Shown piece by piece: positions 47,609 to 56,731 of a DNA stretch of 64,000 nt. The translations under genes and the position numbers were made by a program. The stretch comes from Aquabacterium sp. CECT 9606 (GTDB lineage: Bacteria > Pseudomonadota > Gammaproteobacteria > Burkholderiales > Burkholderiaceae_C), in assembly GCF_918741295.1 (NCBI RefSeq), contig NZ_CAKKNB010000002.1:1030174-1094173 (forward strand), in the 5' to 3' direction. Positions within the stretch are counted from its first letter, which is position 1. Each line of letters opens with the position of its first letter. The notes below the pieces were generated by a model, which was not told the origin of the DNA, searched no databases, and saw only the letters and a list, made by a program, of their open reading frames with translations.

Positions 47609-47995
47609 TCAGCCGTGGGCCAAGAGCAAGCCCACGCTGACCATGCCCGTGACCGCGCCCACCAGCGCCAGGCCGGCCAGCCATTTCACCTTCAGCCGGT
47701 TGGCCTCGATGCCCTGGATGAGCTGGGTGTTCTGCTCGGCCAGGGCCTTGATCAATTCAGACGAGGCCACGAGCTGCTCGTGCAACTGGGCGGCGTTGGC
47801 TTCCAGGGCCGTTACACGGGCGTCCAGCATGGAGGATGACGATGCCGTGGGCGCTTGCGAGGCCGTGGGGGCGTCGACCGGTTTTTTGGACACGGTGCTC
47901 CACAGCTTCTTGGCCCCTTCGGCCACCTTGGGCGCATTGATGATCACGTCCGACCACGGGACGGCTTGCAAGACCGAGAGCCAACCAATCGCCAT
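47609..47995 (-). CDS. Hypothetical coiled-coil protein with a C-terminal membrane helix
   Basis: A 128-residue protein that I do not recognise. Residues 1-60 are polar and Ser/Thr/Pro-rich. Residues 60-105 form a probable coiled coil (MLDARVTALEANAAQLHEQL, then AEQNTQLIQGIEANRLK). One membrane helix lies at the C-terminus (LAGLALVGAVTGMVSVGLLLA). The start at 47995 (MAIGW) gives the shorter form. An upstream ATG is open. It is a typical tail-anchored small protein. Confidence 0.65.
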   Translation of the reverse strand: MAIGWLSVLQAVPWSDVIINAPKVAEGAKKLWSTVSKKPVDAPTASQAPTASSSSMLDARVTALEANAAQLHEQLVASSELIKALAEQNTQLIQGIEANRLKVKWLAGLALVGAVTGMVSVGLLLAHG

Positions 47996-48161
47996 GGGGA
48001 CGTCCTTTTTTCGTGAAACTGCCAAAGCGTGTGGAGCACATTCTGGCTCCACGGGATTTTGTCCTACAAGCGATGCCTGGGGCGTCTGACGGCCTGATTT
48101 GCACTGCAGGCAGATGATGCGATCATCAACCGGTCACACCCTCGCGCAGGAGATTGACGCC

Positions 48162-48320
48162 ATGAAACCCCTCGGACTTTATGTCTTCGTCATCTCCTTG
48201 GCTTCTTTGGCGGCCGCGGTTCAACCATCTGAACAGCCCGCCGAAGCCCATGCCGCATTGGCCATCTCGGGGCCGGCATTTGCCAGCCCGCAGCAGATCG
48301 CCAACGACGACGCGAAGTGA
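48162..48320 (+). CDS. Small secreted peptide, unknown
   Basis: A 52-codon ORF with a signal peptide (LGLYVFVISLASLAAA) and a short Ala/Pro-rich mature part ending in DDAK. AGGAGAT lies eight bases before the ATG. It ends two bases before the convergent yggL stop. No family was recognised. Confidence 0.55.
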   Translation: MKPLGLYVFVISLASLAAAVQPSEQPAEAHAALAISGPAFASPQQIANDDAK

Positions 48321-48321
48321 A

Positions 48322-48669
48322 TCAGCCTTTGAGCTTGGTGCGTTGCTGAGCTTCTGGGGTGGAGTACCACATGTCCACCAGGCCGGAGGCCGACAAGGCC
48401 AGCACTTCTGGACGGGCAGCCAGCCACGCCAGCACCGCTGAGCGGTCTTCTTCCGTCACGCTTTGACGGCCCAGCTTGTCGATGGCGCCGCCGGTGGCCC
48501 AGCCCCCAAAACTCAGGTTGCGCGGCGCGATGGCTTCAGCCAGGAATGAATCGACCAAGGCCTCGTCGTTCGCGTCTTTGCCCAGTTCTGCTTCAAAAAG
48601 GAACCCCAGTTGCTGGAATTCGGCGACACGCAGTTTTTTACGCTGGCGGCGGTTTCTGGTCTTGGACAT
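48322..48669 (-). CDS. yggL: YggL family ribosome-associated protein
   Basis: A 115-residue DUF469/YggL protein. The N-terminus NRRQRKKLRVAEFQQLGFLF matches YggL closely, as do FLAEAIAPRNLSFGG and LVDMWYSTPEA. E. coli YggL binds the 50S subunit. It stands alone on the minus strand between the small peptide and the exonuclease gene, which has the same direction. Confidence 0.88.
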   Translation of the reverse strand: MSKTRNRRQRKKLRVAEFQQLGFLFEAELGKDANDEALVDSFLAEAIAPRNLSFGGWATGGAIDKLGRQSVTEEDRSAVLAWLAARPEVLALSASGLVDMWYSTPEAQQRTKLKG

Positions 48670-48729
48670 GCATTCTTTCTGTTGTGAGGTGATGGCGGTA
48701 TTTTGGGGGCTGCGTCAGCCCTGCGCGCC

Positions 48730-49503
48730 TCAAGTCGACAGTTCTATCCAAACCGGTGCGTGGTCGCTGGCCTTTTCGCGCCCCCTGACTTCCTTGTAGA
48801 CGCCGGCGCCCTTCAAGCGCCCCGTCAGCGAGGGGCTGACCAACAGGTGGTCGATGCGCAGGCCGGCATCCCGATCCCAACTGCGGCGCAAGTAATCCCA
48901 GAACGTGTAGATGCGCTCGTTGGGATGAAAGGCGCGCAAGGCATCGATCCAGCCTTGGTCGACCAGCTCGCGGTAAGCCTCGCGCACCTCGGGTCGGAAC
49001 AGGGCATCGTCCAGCCAGCGCTCAGGCTTGTACACGTCCAGCTCGGTGGGCATCACGTTGTAGTCGCCAGCCAGCACCACCGGTAAACCGGTGTCCAGCA
49101 ATTGCCGGGCGTGCGCCAACAGGCGCCCGAGCCAACGCAACTTGAAATCGAACTTGGGGCCGGGCGCAGGGTTGCCGTTGGGCAGGTACAGGCAAGCCAC
49201 CAAGATGCCGTTCACTGCGGCCTCCAGGTAGCGGCTTTGTGAATCATCGGGGTCGCCGGGCAGGCCGCGCCGGTGCTCGGCCGGTTCCACGCCCCGTGCC
49301 AGGATGGCCACGCCATTCCAGCTTTTTTGCCCCTGCCAGATGGCGCCATAGCCAGCGGCCTCGATCGCGGCCAATGGAAATTTCTCTTGAGGCGCTTTCA
49401 ACTCTTGCAAGCACACCACGTCAGGCTGGCGTTCGGCCAGCCACTGCAGCAAGGCGGGCAGGCGGGCGTTGATGCCGTTGACGTTGAAGGTGACGATCTG
49501 CAT
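48730..49503 (-). CDS. xth: Exodeoxyribonuclease III
   Basis: A 257-residue AP endonuclease/3'-5' exonuclease of base excision repair. Motifs are TFNVNGINARLPALLQWL, DVVCLQELKA (catalytic Glu), LAGDYNVMPTELDVY (Asp and Asn), GLRIDHLLVS and SDHAPVW (catalytic His). It starts five bases after the thioredoxin gene, so both form an operon. Confidence 0.96.
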   Translation of the reverse strand: MQIVTFNVNGINARLPALLQWLAERQPDVVCLQELKAPQEKFPLAAIEAAGYGAIWQGQKSWNGVAILARGVEPAEHRRGLPGDPDDSQSRYLEAAVNGILVACLYLPNGNPAPGPKFDFKLRWLGRLLAHARQLLDTGLPVVLAGDYNVMPTELDVYKPERWLDDALFRPEVREAYRELVDQGWIDALRAFHPNERIYTFWDYLRRSWDRDAGLRIDHLLVSPSLTGRLKGAGVYKEVRGREKASDHAPVWIELST

Positions 49504-49508
49504 CGGCG

Positions 49509-49856
49509 TCAGAAAGAGGTCTGCTCGGCCTTGGGCTCGATTTGCGCCAGCGCGTCTTCAACCGCCTTGGGGTCGCTGGGGCGCACCAGCCGGGCCACCT
49601 CTTGTCCATTCAGCAGGAAGATCAGGGTGGGCCACAGCTTCACGCGGAAGGAGCGCCCCAAGGCCCGCCCCGGACCATCCTCGACCTTGAGGTGCGGCAC
49701 GCCAGGGTGTCTGACCAAAGCCGCGGCAATGGTGGGCTGGGCTGCGCGGCAGAAACCACACCATGCCACGCCAAACTCCAGCACCACGGGGCCTTGCGAG
49801 GCGTCAAGCTGGGCTCGGGTGGGTGCGTCTTGCGTGTAATCCTGGGCGAGGGTCAT
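49509..49856 (-). CDS. Thioredoxin-family protein
   Basis: A 115-residue cytoplasmic thioredoxin-fold protein with active site FGVAWCGFCRAAQP (CGFC) and cis-Pro in KLWPTLIFLL. It lacks a signal peptide. The start at 49856 (MTLAQD) is chosen over an upstream extension with no family support. It is the first gene of a two-gene operon with exonuclease III and is divergent from the isochorismatase-like gene. Confidence 0.9.
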   Translation of the reverse strand: MTLAQDYTQDAPTRAQLDASQGPVVLEFGVAWCGFCRAAQPTIAAALVRHPGVPHLKVEDGPGRALGRSFRVKLWPTLIFLLNGQEVARLVRPSDPKAVEDALAQIEPKAEQTSF

Positions 49857-49969
49857 CGTGCGTCTCCGGTGGTGGCCAGCGGCCGGGTTGTGGTGTGCAG
49901 CGGCAAACAACGTGCCGGGCGGTATGCCATTTGCTGGCACGGTGGGGTTTCCGTCATTTTTACCAAACC

Positions 49970-50569
49970 ATGCCCACCGACGAACGCAGTGCCCCATTGG
50001 CCGAAGAGCATGCCGCGGGCGGCACCGCCTTGCTCATCATCGACATGTTGAGCGATTGGCAGTTTCCCAGAGGCGATCAGTTGTTGGCCCAGGCCGCAGG
50101 CATTGCCGCGCCAATCGAAGCGCTGAGCGCGCGTTGCCGGCAGGCGGGCGTGCCCGTGGTCTACATCAACGACAACCGGGGGCGCTGGCGCTCGGACTTC
50201 CGCGGCGTGGCGCAACACGCGAGCGAGCAGGCGGGGCAGGGCGGGCACATCGCGCAGCGGCTGTTTCCGCATGAAGAAGACTACTGTGTTCTCAAGCCCA
50301 AGCATTCGGGCTTTTACGCCACGCCGCTCGAGTTGCTGCTGCGGCATCTGCGCGTGGGCCAGCTCATCCTCACCGGGGTATCGACCGAACATTGCGTGAC
50401 CATGACGGGCACCGACGCGCGCATGCGCGATTTCAAAGTCTGGTGCCCCGAGGATGCTGTGGCGTCGCGCGACCCTGCCATGCGCGACCGCACGTTGGCC
50501 CAATTGCGCGACACCTTGAGCGTGTGCACCCAGGCTTCCGGCACGCTGCGGCTGCCCCACCTCGATTGA
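49970..50569 (+). CDS. Isochorismatase-like cysteine hydrolase
   Basis: A 199-residue hydrolase of the isochorismatase/nicotinamidase superfamily. The triad Asp (LLIIDMLSDWQ), Lys (CVLKPKHSGF) and Cys (GVSTEHCVTMTG) is present. The substrate is unknown. The convergent nadE neighbour might suggest nicotinamide metabolism, but the sequence lacks the metal-binding His-rich segment typical of PncA. The start at 49970 (MPTDER) gives the family length. Confidence 0.85.
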   Translation: MPTDERSAPLAEEHAAGGTALLIIDMLSDWQFPRGDQLLAQAAGIAAPIEALSARCRQAGVPVVYINDNRGRWRSDFRGVAQHASEQAGQGGHIAQRLFPHEEDYCVLKPKHSGFYATPLELLLRHLRVGQLILTGVSTEHCVTMTGTDARMRDFKVWCPEDAVASRDPAMRDRTLAQLRDTLSVCTQASGTLRLPHLD

Positions 50570-50587
50570 CTGTGCGCCGGCCGGTGC

Positions 50588-52618
50588 TCAAGCCGCGTCC
50601 TGGTCGGGCACCTTGCTGTCCAGCTCGGCCAGCCAGGTGGTGGCGCGCGCGTCGCTCGGGGCCCGCCAATCGCCTCGGGGCGACAGAGAGCCCCCCGAGC
50701 CCACCTTGGGCGAATTGGGCACGCACGATCGCTTGAACTGGTTGGTGAAGAAGCGCTGCAAAAACACGCGCAGGTGCTTCTTGATGTCGGCCAGGGTGTA
50801 CTTGTCATGGCCCAGCCAGGCGCTGTAGGCCAGGAAGGCCACCTTGGACGGTGGAAAGCCGTAGCGCACCATCTGGAACAGGTGAAAATCTTGCAGCTCG
50901 TAAGGGCCGATGACGCTTTCGGTGCTTTGGCCTGGTTGGTCTTGATCACCTTGCCCTGGCACCAGCTCCGGGCTGATCTCGGTGTCCACGATGGCGTGCA
51001 GCACCTCACTGCCCTGTTCGCCAACCTGCCTGGTGTCGGCCACCCAGCGCACCAAGTGCTTGATCAGCGTCTTGGGCACGCTGGCGTTCACGTTGTAGTG
51101 CGACATGTGGTCGCCCACGCCATAGGTGCACCAGCCCAGCGCGAGTTCGCTCAGATCGCCGGTGCCCACCACGATGCCCTGGTGCAGATTGGCCAGCCGG
51201 AACAGGTGGCTGGTGCGCTCCCCGGCCTGCACGTTCTCAAAGGTCACGTCATACACCGGGGCCTCGGGCGCGTGCGCGTGGCCAATGTCCTTGAGCATTT
51301 GCTGGCAGCTGGGGCGGATGTCGATCTGCAGCACGCTGCAGCCCACCGCCTCCATCAGCCGCAAGGCTTGGTCGAGCGTGCGGGTGCTGGTGGCAAAGCC
51401 GGGCATGGTCACTCCCAGGATGTCGGAGCGCGGGCGCCCCAGCAGGTCCAGCGCCTTGGCGCAAACCAACAGCGCGTGCGTGGAATCCAGCCCGCCCGAC
51501 ACCCCGATCACCAGCTTGCCGTGGCCCGCCACCGACAAGCGCTGCACCAGCGCCTGTACCTGGATGCTGTACACCTCATGGCAGCGTTCATCGCGCCGGC
51601 GCGGGTCAGAAGGCACGTAGGGAAAGCGTTCAATGTGACGCTGCAAGGGCCGTGGCCCTGACGAGGCGAGGTGCAAACCGAAGGTCACAGTTCTGAAGCG
51701 CGACAAAGGCTCGCGGTGCAGCTCGGCCGATTGACCGAAGCTGGTCTGGCGCATGCGTTCATGCGAGAGCTTCTCCAGGTCCACGTCGGCCGTGATCAGG
51801 TGCGAATCGCTCGAGAAACGTTCGGACTCGGCCAACAGTTCGCCGTTCTCGCAGATCAGGGACTGGCCGTCCCAGGCCAGGTCGGTGGACGACTCGCCTG
51901 CGCCGGCCGACGAGTACAGGTAGGCGGCCAGACAGCGGGCCGACTGCGAGCTCACCAGCCGGTGGCGGTAGTCGGCTTTGCCCACCGTGATGTTCGAGGC
52001 CGACAGGTTGAGCAACACCGTGGCGCCGGCCAAGGCGGCGTAAGACGAGGGTGGGATCGGCACCCACACGTCCTCGCAGATCTCGACGTGGAAAACCAGT
52101 CTGGGCAGGTCCTCGCACTGGAACAGCAAGTGGCTGCCAAAAGGCACGGTCTGGCCGCCCACCTTCACCTCAGTGGGCAGGGCCGTCGAGGCCGGGTTGA
52201 ACTGGCGGGCCTCGTAGAACTCGGCATAGTTGGGCAGGTAGGTCTTGGGCACCAGGCCCAACAAGCGCCCGCGTTGGACCACTGCCGCGCAGTTGAACAA
52301 CCTTTGGTCCACCCGCCAAGGCAAGCCCACCACGGCCACCAGGTCCAGCGCCTTGGAGGCTTCGACCAGGTCCAGAAGGGCCGCTTCGCAGGCGTCCAGC
52401 AAGGCATGTTGGTGGAAGAGGTCGTCGCAGGTGTAGCCCGACAAACCCAGTTCAGGAAACACCATCAGCGCGGTGCCGGCCTGGGCGGCCTGGGCCATCA
52501 ACCGGGCGGTCTGGGCGCCATTCCAGGCTGGGTCGGCCACACGGATGGCGGGCACGCCCACGGCCACGCGGGCAAACCCATGGTTGTACAGGTCGAAGAA
52601 ATTGTCGGATTGATCCAT
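50588..52618 (-). CDS. nadE: Glutamine-dependent NAD+ synthase
   Basis: A 676-residue two-domain enzyme that makes NAD from deamido-NAD, glutamine and ATP. The N-terminal nitrilase-type glutaminase has the triad Glu ([17 protein letters not shown]), Lys ([15 protein letters not shown]) and Cys ([11 protein letters not shown]). The synthetase domain has the P-loop [12 protein letters not shown]. It continues through [20 protein letters not shown]. The long form matches the mycobacterial type. The start is the ATG at 52618 (MDQSDNF), because a TTG 17 codons upstream is an unlikely start. Confidence 0.95.
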   Translation of the reverse strand: MDQSDNFFDLYNHGFARVAVGVPAIRVADPAWNGAQTARLMAQAAQAGTALMVFPELGLSGYTCDDLFHQHALLDACEAALLDLVEASKALDLVAVVGLPWRVDQRLFNCAAVVQRGRLLGLVPKTYLPNYAEFYEARQFNPASTALPTEVKVGGQTVPFGSHLLFQCEDLPRLVFHVEICEDVWVPIPPSSYAALAGATVLLNLSASNITVGKADYRHRLVSSQSARCLAAYLYSSAGAGESSTDLAWDGQSLICENGELLAESERFSSDSHLITADVDLEKLSHERMRQTSFGQSAELHREPLSRFRTVTFGLHLASSGPRPLQRHIERFPYVPSDPRRRDERCHEVYSIQVQALVQRLSVAGHGKLVIGVSGGLDSTHALLVCAKALDLLGRPRSDILGVTMPGFATSTRTLDQALRLMEAVGCSVLQIDIRPSCQQMLKDIGHAHAPEAPVYDVTFENVQAGERTSHLFRLANLHQGIVVGTGDLSELALGWCTYGVGDHMSHYNVNASVPKTLIKHLVRWVADTRQVGEQGSEVLHAIVDTEISPELVPGQGDQDQPGQSTESVIGPYELQDFHLFQMVRYGFPPSKVAFLAYSAWLGHDKYTLADIKKHLRVFLQRFFTNQFKRSCVPNSPKVGSGGSLSPRGDWRAPSDARATTWLAELDSKVPDQDAA

Positions 52619-52782
52619 GTTGCGGGCCTTGGTCGGCGTCCTGGTGGACTGGGGCAATTGGCGCGCCAATTTTTTGGCAAACCAATGCCAATGATGGCAT
52701 CAATGCATGGGTGCCATGGGCACGTGGCTTGCCGAAAGGTGGTGAAGCCGTGGCATGTCGCTGCGGTCACAAGGAGACCATC

Positions 52783-53304
52783 ATGGCCATCACCTATGAC
52801 AAGGAACATGTGCATTCGAAGGACCCCATCACCAAGGCGCCTGATTTCCACCCCGTTGGCACAGGCGTAGGCGCCGCTGCCGGGGGTGTTGCCGCAGGGG
52901 CCGCCATTGGCACCGTGGCGGGCCCCGTGGGGACGCTGGTAGGCGCGGCCGCTGGCGCTGTGGCGGGTGGCCTGGCGGGCAAGGCGGTGGCCCACCGCAT
53001 TGATTCAGACGAAGAGGATGCCTACTGGCAATCCAACTACAGCAGCCGCTCTTACATCAACCCCGGCACCACTTACGACGACTACCGCCCCGCTTACCTG
53101 TACGGTGTGCGCTCTTACAACGACTACCCAGGCCGTCCGTTCGATGAAGTGGACAGCGAGTTGGGACAAAAGTGGGACAGCGCTCGCGGCAACTCCAAGC
53201 TGTCCTGGGAACACGCCAAGCACGCGGTGCGCGACTCGTGGAACCGCCTGAGCGATCGCGTAGAACGTGCCATGCCCGGTGACTCTGACCGGGATGGGCG
53301 ATAG
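52783..53304 (+). CDS. Glycine-zipper protein, hypothetical
   Basis: A 173-residue protein. Residues 25-70 form an alanine/glycine-zipper membrane-like segment (GAAAGGVAAGAAIGTVAGPV). The C-terminal half is acidic and aromatic (YDDYRPAYLYGVRSYNDYPG), with an SWEHAKHAVRDSWNRLS helix. AAGGAG lies seven bases before the ATG. It resembles stress-response glycine-zipper proteins found in Burkholderiales. The function is unknown. It is divergent from nadE. Confidence 0.7.
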   Translation: MAITYDKEHVHSKDPITKAPDFHPVGTGVGAAAGGVAAGAAIGTVAGPVGTLVGAAAGAVAGGLAGKAVAHRIDSDEEDAYWQSNYSSRSYINPGTTYDDYRPAYLYGVRSYNDYPGRPFDEVDSELGQKWDSARGNSKLSWEHAKHAVRDSWNRLSDRVERAMPGDSDRDGR

Positions 53305-53316
53305 GCAACCTTCTTG

Positions 53317-54558
53317 TCAGGTCGTGTGCTGAGATGCGATCCAACGGCGGTATTGCCGCGTGAGCAGGTGGGTGTGGATTTGTCCGCCAACGAAGCTGCA
53401 CAGTGGCGAGGCGTGAGGGCGGGGCGGCTTGTCCTCGCTGACCAGGTCAAGCTGGAGCTTGGTCAGGCTCATCGTGGCTGCCGCCGACAGCGTCTTGTTC
53501 TTCCACCTCACGGCGGGTAAGCTGGCCTGGGCGTCCAGGCCCTGGCGCCAACGCTCAGGCAAGCCGGGATCGAGTGCCAGCGCCGTGGCCATCCCGGCCA
53601 TGGCAATGCCGCTGGAAATCACTTGCTCGGCCACTGCCCGGCGACGGATGCCGCCCGTGATCATCAGCGGCATGCTGGCGGTCTTGGCAATGTGCTGGGC
53701 AAACTCCAGGAAGTAGGCCTCGCGCTTCAAGGTACTGCCGTCGCGCGTCTGGCCCTGCATGGCCGGCGCCTCGTAACTGCCACCCGACAGCTCCACCAAA
53801 TCAACCCCCAAGTGATTGAGCAGGCCAACGACTTGGCCGGCATCTTCTGCGTCAAAACCGCCCCGCTGAAAATCTGCGGAGTTGAGCTTCACCCCGACGC
53901 AAAAGCCAGGCTCGACGGCTGCCCGCACCTGATTGACGACCTCGACCAGCAAGCGTGCCCGGTTGGGCAAGGATCCGCCCCATTCGTCGGTCCGCTTGTT
54001 GGTGATTGGTGAGAGAAACTGACTGAGCAGGTAACCATGCGCGGCGTGGATCTCCACCCCCGTGAAGCCGGCTTGCTGGGCCAGTTTGGCAGAGCGCACA
54101 AAGCGCTGGATCACGTCCTGGATCTCGGCCACCGTCATGGCCCTGGGCTTCGCGAACATCTTTGAGAAGCCGGGGATGTCCACGGCGACGGCGGAAGGCC
54201 CGATGGCCTGTTGCCCCATGGCGGCATACACCTGGCGACCCGGGTGGTTGAGCTGCACCCACACCTGCGTGTCAGCGCCTTTGGCACCATTGGCCCACCG
54301 GACAAACTTGTCGATCTGAGAGTCGTCTTGCAAGACAACGCCCCCAGGGCCCGTCATGGCCTTGGCATCGATCATCACATTGCCCGTGATGATGAGACCT
54401 GCCCCACCTTTGTTCCAGGCCTCGTACAAGCGCCACAGCTTGGTGCCAGGCGCGTGGTTGTGGTCGGCCATGTTCTCTTCCATGGCCGCTTTGGCCAAGC
54501 GGTTGCGAATGATGGCGCCATTGGGCAGCTTCAGGGGTTGAAACAGCGGTGAAGTCAT
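53317..54558 (-). CDS. Old yellow enzyme-like NADH:flavin oxidoreductase
   Basis: A 413-residue FMN oxidoreductase of the OYE family. It has LFQPLKLPNGAIIRNRLAKA, the substrate-binding HAAHGYLLSQFLSPITNKRTDEWGG region, and MPLMITGGIRRR for FMN phosphate. It may reduce an alpha,beta-unsaturated carbonyl or remove a related group. It is the last of three tightly packed genes (gap four bases to the SMP-30-like gene), opposite the TetR regulator. The start at 54558 is chosen because the frame runs on upstream without family support. Confidence 0.9.
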   Translation of the reverse strand: MTSPLFQPLKLPNGAIIRNRLAKAAMEENMADHNHAPGTKLWRLYEAWNKGGAGLIITGNVMIDAKAMTGPGGVVLQDDSQIDKFVRWANGAKGADTQVWVQLNHPGRQVYAAMGQQAIGPSAVAVDIPGFSKMFAKPRAMTVAEIQDVIQRFVRSAKLAQQAGFTGVEIHAAHGYLLSQFLSPITNKRTDEWGGSLPNRARLLVEVVNQVRAAVEPGFCVGVKLNSADFQRGGFDAEDAGQVVGLLNHLGVDLVELSGGSYEAPAMQGQTRDGSTLKREAYFLEFAQHIAKTASMPLMITGGIRRRAVAEQVISSGIAMAGMATALALDPGLPERWRQGLDAQASLPAVRWKNKTLSAAATMSLTKLQLDLVSEDKPPRPHASPLCSFVGGQIHTHLLTRQYRRWIASQHTT

Positions 54559-54562
54559 CAGA

Positions 54563-55630
54563 TCAATCCTTGGTGTTTTGCCATGCCATACGGCCCATGG
54601 CGGGGTACTCGATGCTGCCAAAGTAAAGCCAGTTGCCAAGCTCGCGCACGCTGGTGATGGGGGCATAAGCACCATCACTGGCATCCTGCAGATCAACCAT
54701 GACCTTGCCAGCCAGGTCCAGCTTGAGCACCCGGCCGTGTTTGGCGGCTTGGGGGCGCAAGCTTTCTGGAATGCGGTGGAACACCTTGAGCACGGCCGGG
54801 TAGGGCAAGGCCGCATCCAGCATCGGGTCACGGGGCGCAAACAGCGCCAGCCAGAACCCGTCTCGCCCGTTGTAGCTGATGTTGTCGGGAAAGCCCGGCA
54901 GGTTGTCGATGAAGACTTCACTGGTGCCGGCTTTCGGGCCCTTCAGCCAGTACCGCATCACACGGTACTGGAGTGTCTCGGCCACCAGCACGAAGGCGTC
55001 ATCCGGGCCCACAGCCACACCATTGGCCACGTGAAGCCCATCCATCAAGGTGCGCACGTTCTGAGTGCGCGGGTCGTAGCTCAGCAGTCGGCCGTGGTTT
55101 CCGTGCTCAAAGACATCGGCCATCATCTTGTTGATGCCGAACTTCGACGACGCATCGCTGAAATAAACCATGCCGTCGGAGGCCTGATCCACATCGTCGG
55201 TGAGCTTGAAAGGCACACCACCGGACTGGGTGGCGAGCACCTCCACCTGGCCGGCTTTCACGCGCAAGAGGCCCTTGACCGCATCGGCCACAAGAACGCT
55301 GCTGCCATCGGCCTCGGCATGGGTGCCCCAGGGGCGCCCGCCTGTGTTGCCCAACAGCTCGGGGCTGCTGCCGTCTGGCGCGAAGCGCATGACGCGGCCA
55401 TCTTTGTAGCCCGCGTAGATGCGCCCCTGTTTGTCGAAAGAAACGCCCTCCGGGCCCACGCCCACGTTCAAGGCCAGCCGCTCGATGCCCTTGAGTGCGG
55501 TGTTGGTGGTGCCGCTGTCGGCCAACTTGGGTGGGGTCCACCCCGTGGGCTCGATCTCGACAGGCCAGAGTGAGAGGTAGGCGATCAAGGCAATGCTGCC
55601 CAGGATCAATCCTGATTTGATGGGTTTCAT
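54563..55630 (-). CDS. SMP-30/strictosidine-synthase-like protein (second copy)
   Basis: A 355-residue beta-propeller protein with an N-terminal anchor (LILGSIALIAYLSLWPVEIE). It shares with the protein at 17669-18883 the YLxxWPV start, NTGGRPWGTH and IDNLPGFPDN, so the two are paralogues. It is likely a lactonase or esterase. It lies six bases after the PhyH-like gene and four bases before the OYE gene, a sign of one polycistronic unit. Confidence 0.86.
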   Translation of the reverse strand: MKPIKSGLILGSIALIAYLSLWPVEIEPTGWTPPKLADSGTTNTALKGIERLALNVGVGPEGVSFDKQGRIYAGYKDGRVMRFAPDGSSPELLGNTGGRPWGTHAEADGSSVLVADAVKGLLRVKAGQVEVLATQSGGVPFKLTDDVDQASDGMVYFSDASSKFGINKMMADVFEHGNHGRLLSYDPRTQNVRTLMDGLHVANGVAVGPDDAFVLVAETLQYRVMRYWLKGPKAGTSEVFIDNLPGFPDNISYNGRDGFWLALFAPRDPMLDAALPYPAVLKVFHRIPESLRPQAAKHGRVLKLDLAGKVMVDLQDASDGAYAPITSVRELGNWLYFGSIEYPAMGRMAWQNTKD

Positions 55631-55636
55631 GCGTGC

Positions 55637-56656
55637 TCAGCTTTGCTTGGATGAACTGCTCTCGGAGTGGGCTTCGGCTTTGATGGTATTGGGGTCGCCC
55701 CAGGTCTGCTTGGCCTGGGACTCCTTGTGGCCACTGAGCTCCAACTTGACTGCAGAGACAACGTTGTTCAAGGCCGAGCCCAGCAGTTTGTGGGACTGGG
55801 CGTTTTCGGGCTGCGTGCGCGCCGCACGTTCTTGTGGATCGTGGTTGGGCAAGATGCGTGGAAACGCGGCACCTCGCAAGGGCCCACCCGCCACCGAGTC
55901 GTGCTTGAAATGGATCGGCATGCGCTTGGACGAAGGTGCAAATTGCACATCGTCACCCGTCCACCGCAGGGCCAACGCACGGCGGCGCCTGACACGAGAG
56001 CTGTTGCCGAAAGAGCCATGCAAAGTCAGTGGGTGGAACATCAGGATGTCGCCAGGCTCCATGTCCCAATGCAGCAGGTCGTATTTATCGGGATTGGCGT
56101 TGATGTCGGGGATGTCGTCCATCTTGGTGTCGATGATGGCGGCCACGTAGTCTGGCGAAATGGCCTTGAAGCGTTGCGGCCACTTGTGCGAACCCCTCAC
56201 ATACAGCAAGCCGCTGTTGTCCTTGTTGACCGGATCCAGCGGGATCCAGAACGAACAGATCTGCTCACCCCGGATGGGCCAGAAGCTCAAATCCTGGTGC
56301 CACGGCGTGGGTGCATCGGTGCCCGGCTCCTTGATGAACATCTGGTCGTAGAAGAAACGCACTTCCTGCGACTTCATCAAGGACTGGGCCCACCGGGCAA
56401 ATGGCCCGTAATACACCAGGTCGCGCAGCACATCGATGCGCTTCCACAAGAAGATGTCCATCTTGTAGCCCTCGACCTTGCGCGACATGAACTTGCCCAC
56501 CAGGGACTGGTCGTTCCGTGCCTCTTCCAGGCCCTCTTCGACCATGGCCAGCCAGTTCGGATCAACCGCGCCTTTGACCATGATCACGCCATCTTCCTCG
56601 TAGCGTTGAATCTCTTCTGCCGTCAGTGTTCGCACCGGATGTGCTGGATAGCCCAT
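55637..56656 (-). CDS. Phytanoyl-CoA dioxygenase family protein
   Basis: A 339-residue Fe(II)/2-oxoglutarate oxygenase of the PhyH family. The metal motif HxD is in PTPWHQDLSFWPI. The distal His is in LMFHPLTLHGSFGNSSRVRRRALAL-like sequence (LTLHGSFGNSSRVRRR). These enzymes hydroxylate acyl or terpenoid substrates. The substrate is unknown here. It is the first gene of the OYE operon, divergent from the TetR gene, with its ATG at 56656. The C-terminal 50 residues are polar and low in conservation. Confidence 0.88.
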   Translation of the reverse strand: MGYPAHPVRTLTAEEIQRYEEDGVIMVKGAVDPNWLAMVEEGLEEARNDQSLVGKFMSRKVEGYKMDIFLWKRIDVLRDLVYYGPFARWAQSLMKSQEVRFFYDQMFIKEPGTDAPTPWHQDLSFWPIRGEQICSFWIPLDPVNKDNSGLLYVRGSHKWPQRFKAISPDYVAAIIDTKMDDIPDINANPDKYDLLHWDMEPGDILMFHPLTLHGSFGNSSRVRRRRALALRWTGDDVQFAPSSKRMPIHFKHDSVAGGPLRGAAFPRILPNHDPQERAARTQPENAQSHKLLGSALNNVVSAVKLELSGHKESQAKQTWGDPNTIKAEAHSESSSSKQS

Positions 56657-56686
56657 GATTTTCCTTAAAAAATGACCAATGAATCA

Positions 56687-56727
56687 ATTATGATTAATTT
56701 ATCAGTTGTGAGCAAGATTATGATTAA
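56687..56727. repeat. Direct repeat, probable TetR operator
   Basis: Two copies of ATTATGATTAA (56687-56697 and 56717-56727) lie 30 bp apart in the 75-bp AT-rich space between the PhyH operon and the TetR gene. The 30-bp spacing is close to three helical turns. The repeats would be upstream of both start codons if TetR starts at 56732. Confidence 0.55.
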
Positions 56728-56731
56728 CCCC

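Noticed and set aside
54579..55573. 331-codon plus-strand frame over the SMP-30-like gene
   Set aside because: Antisense to a gene with clear propeller motifs.
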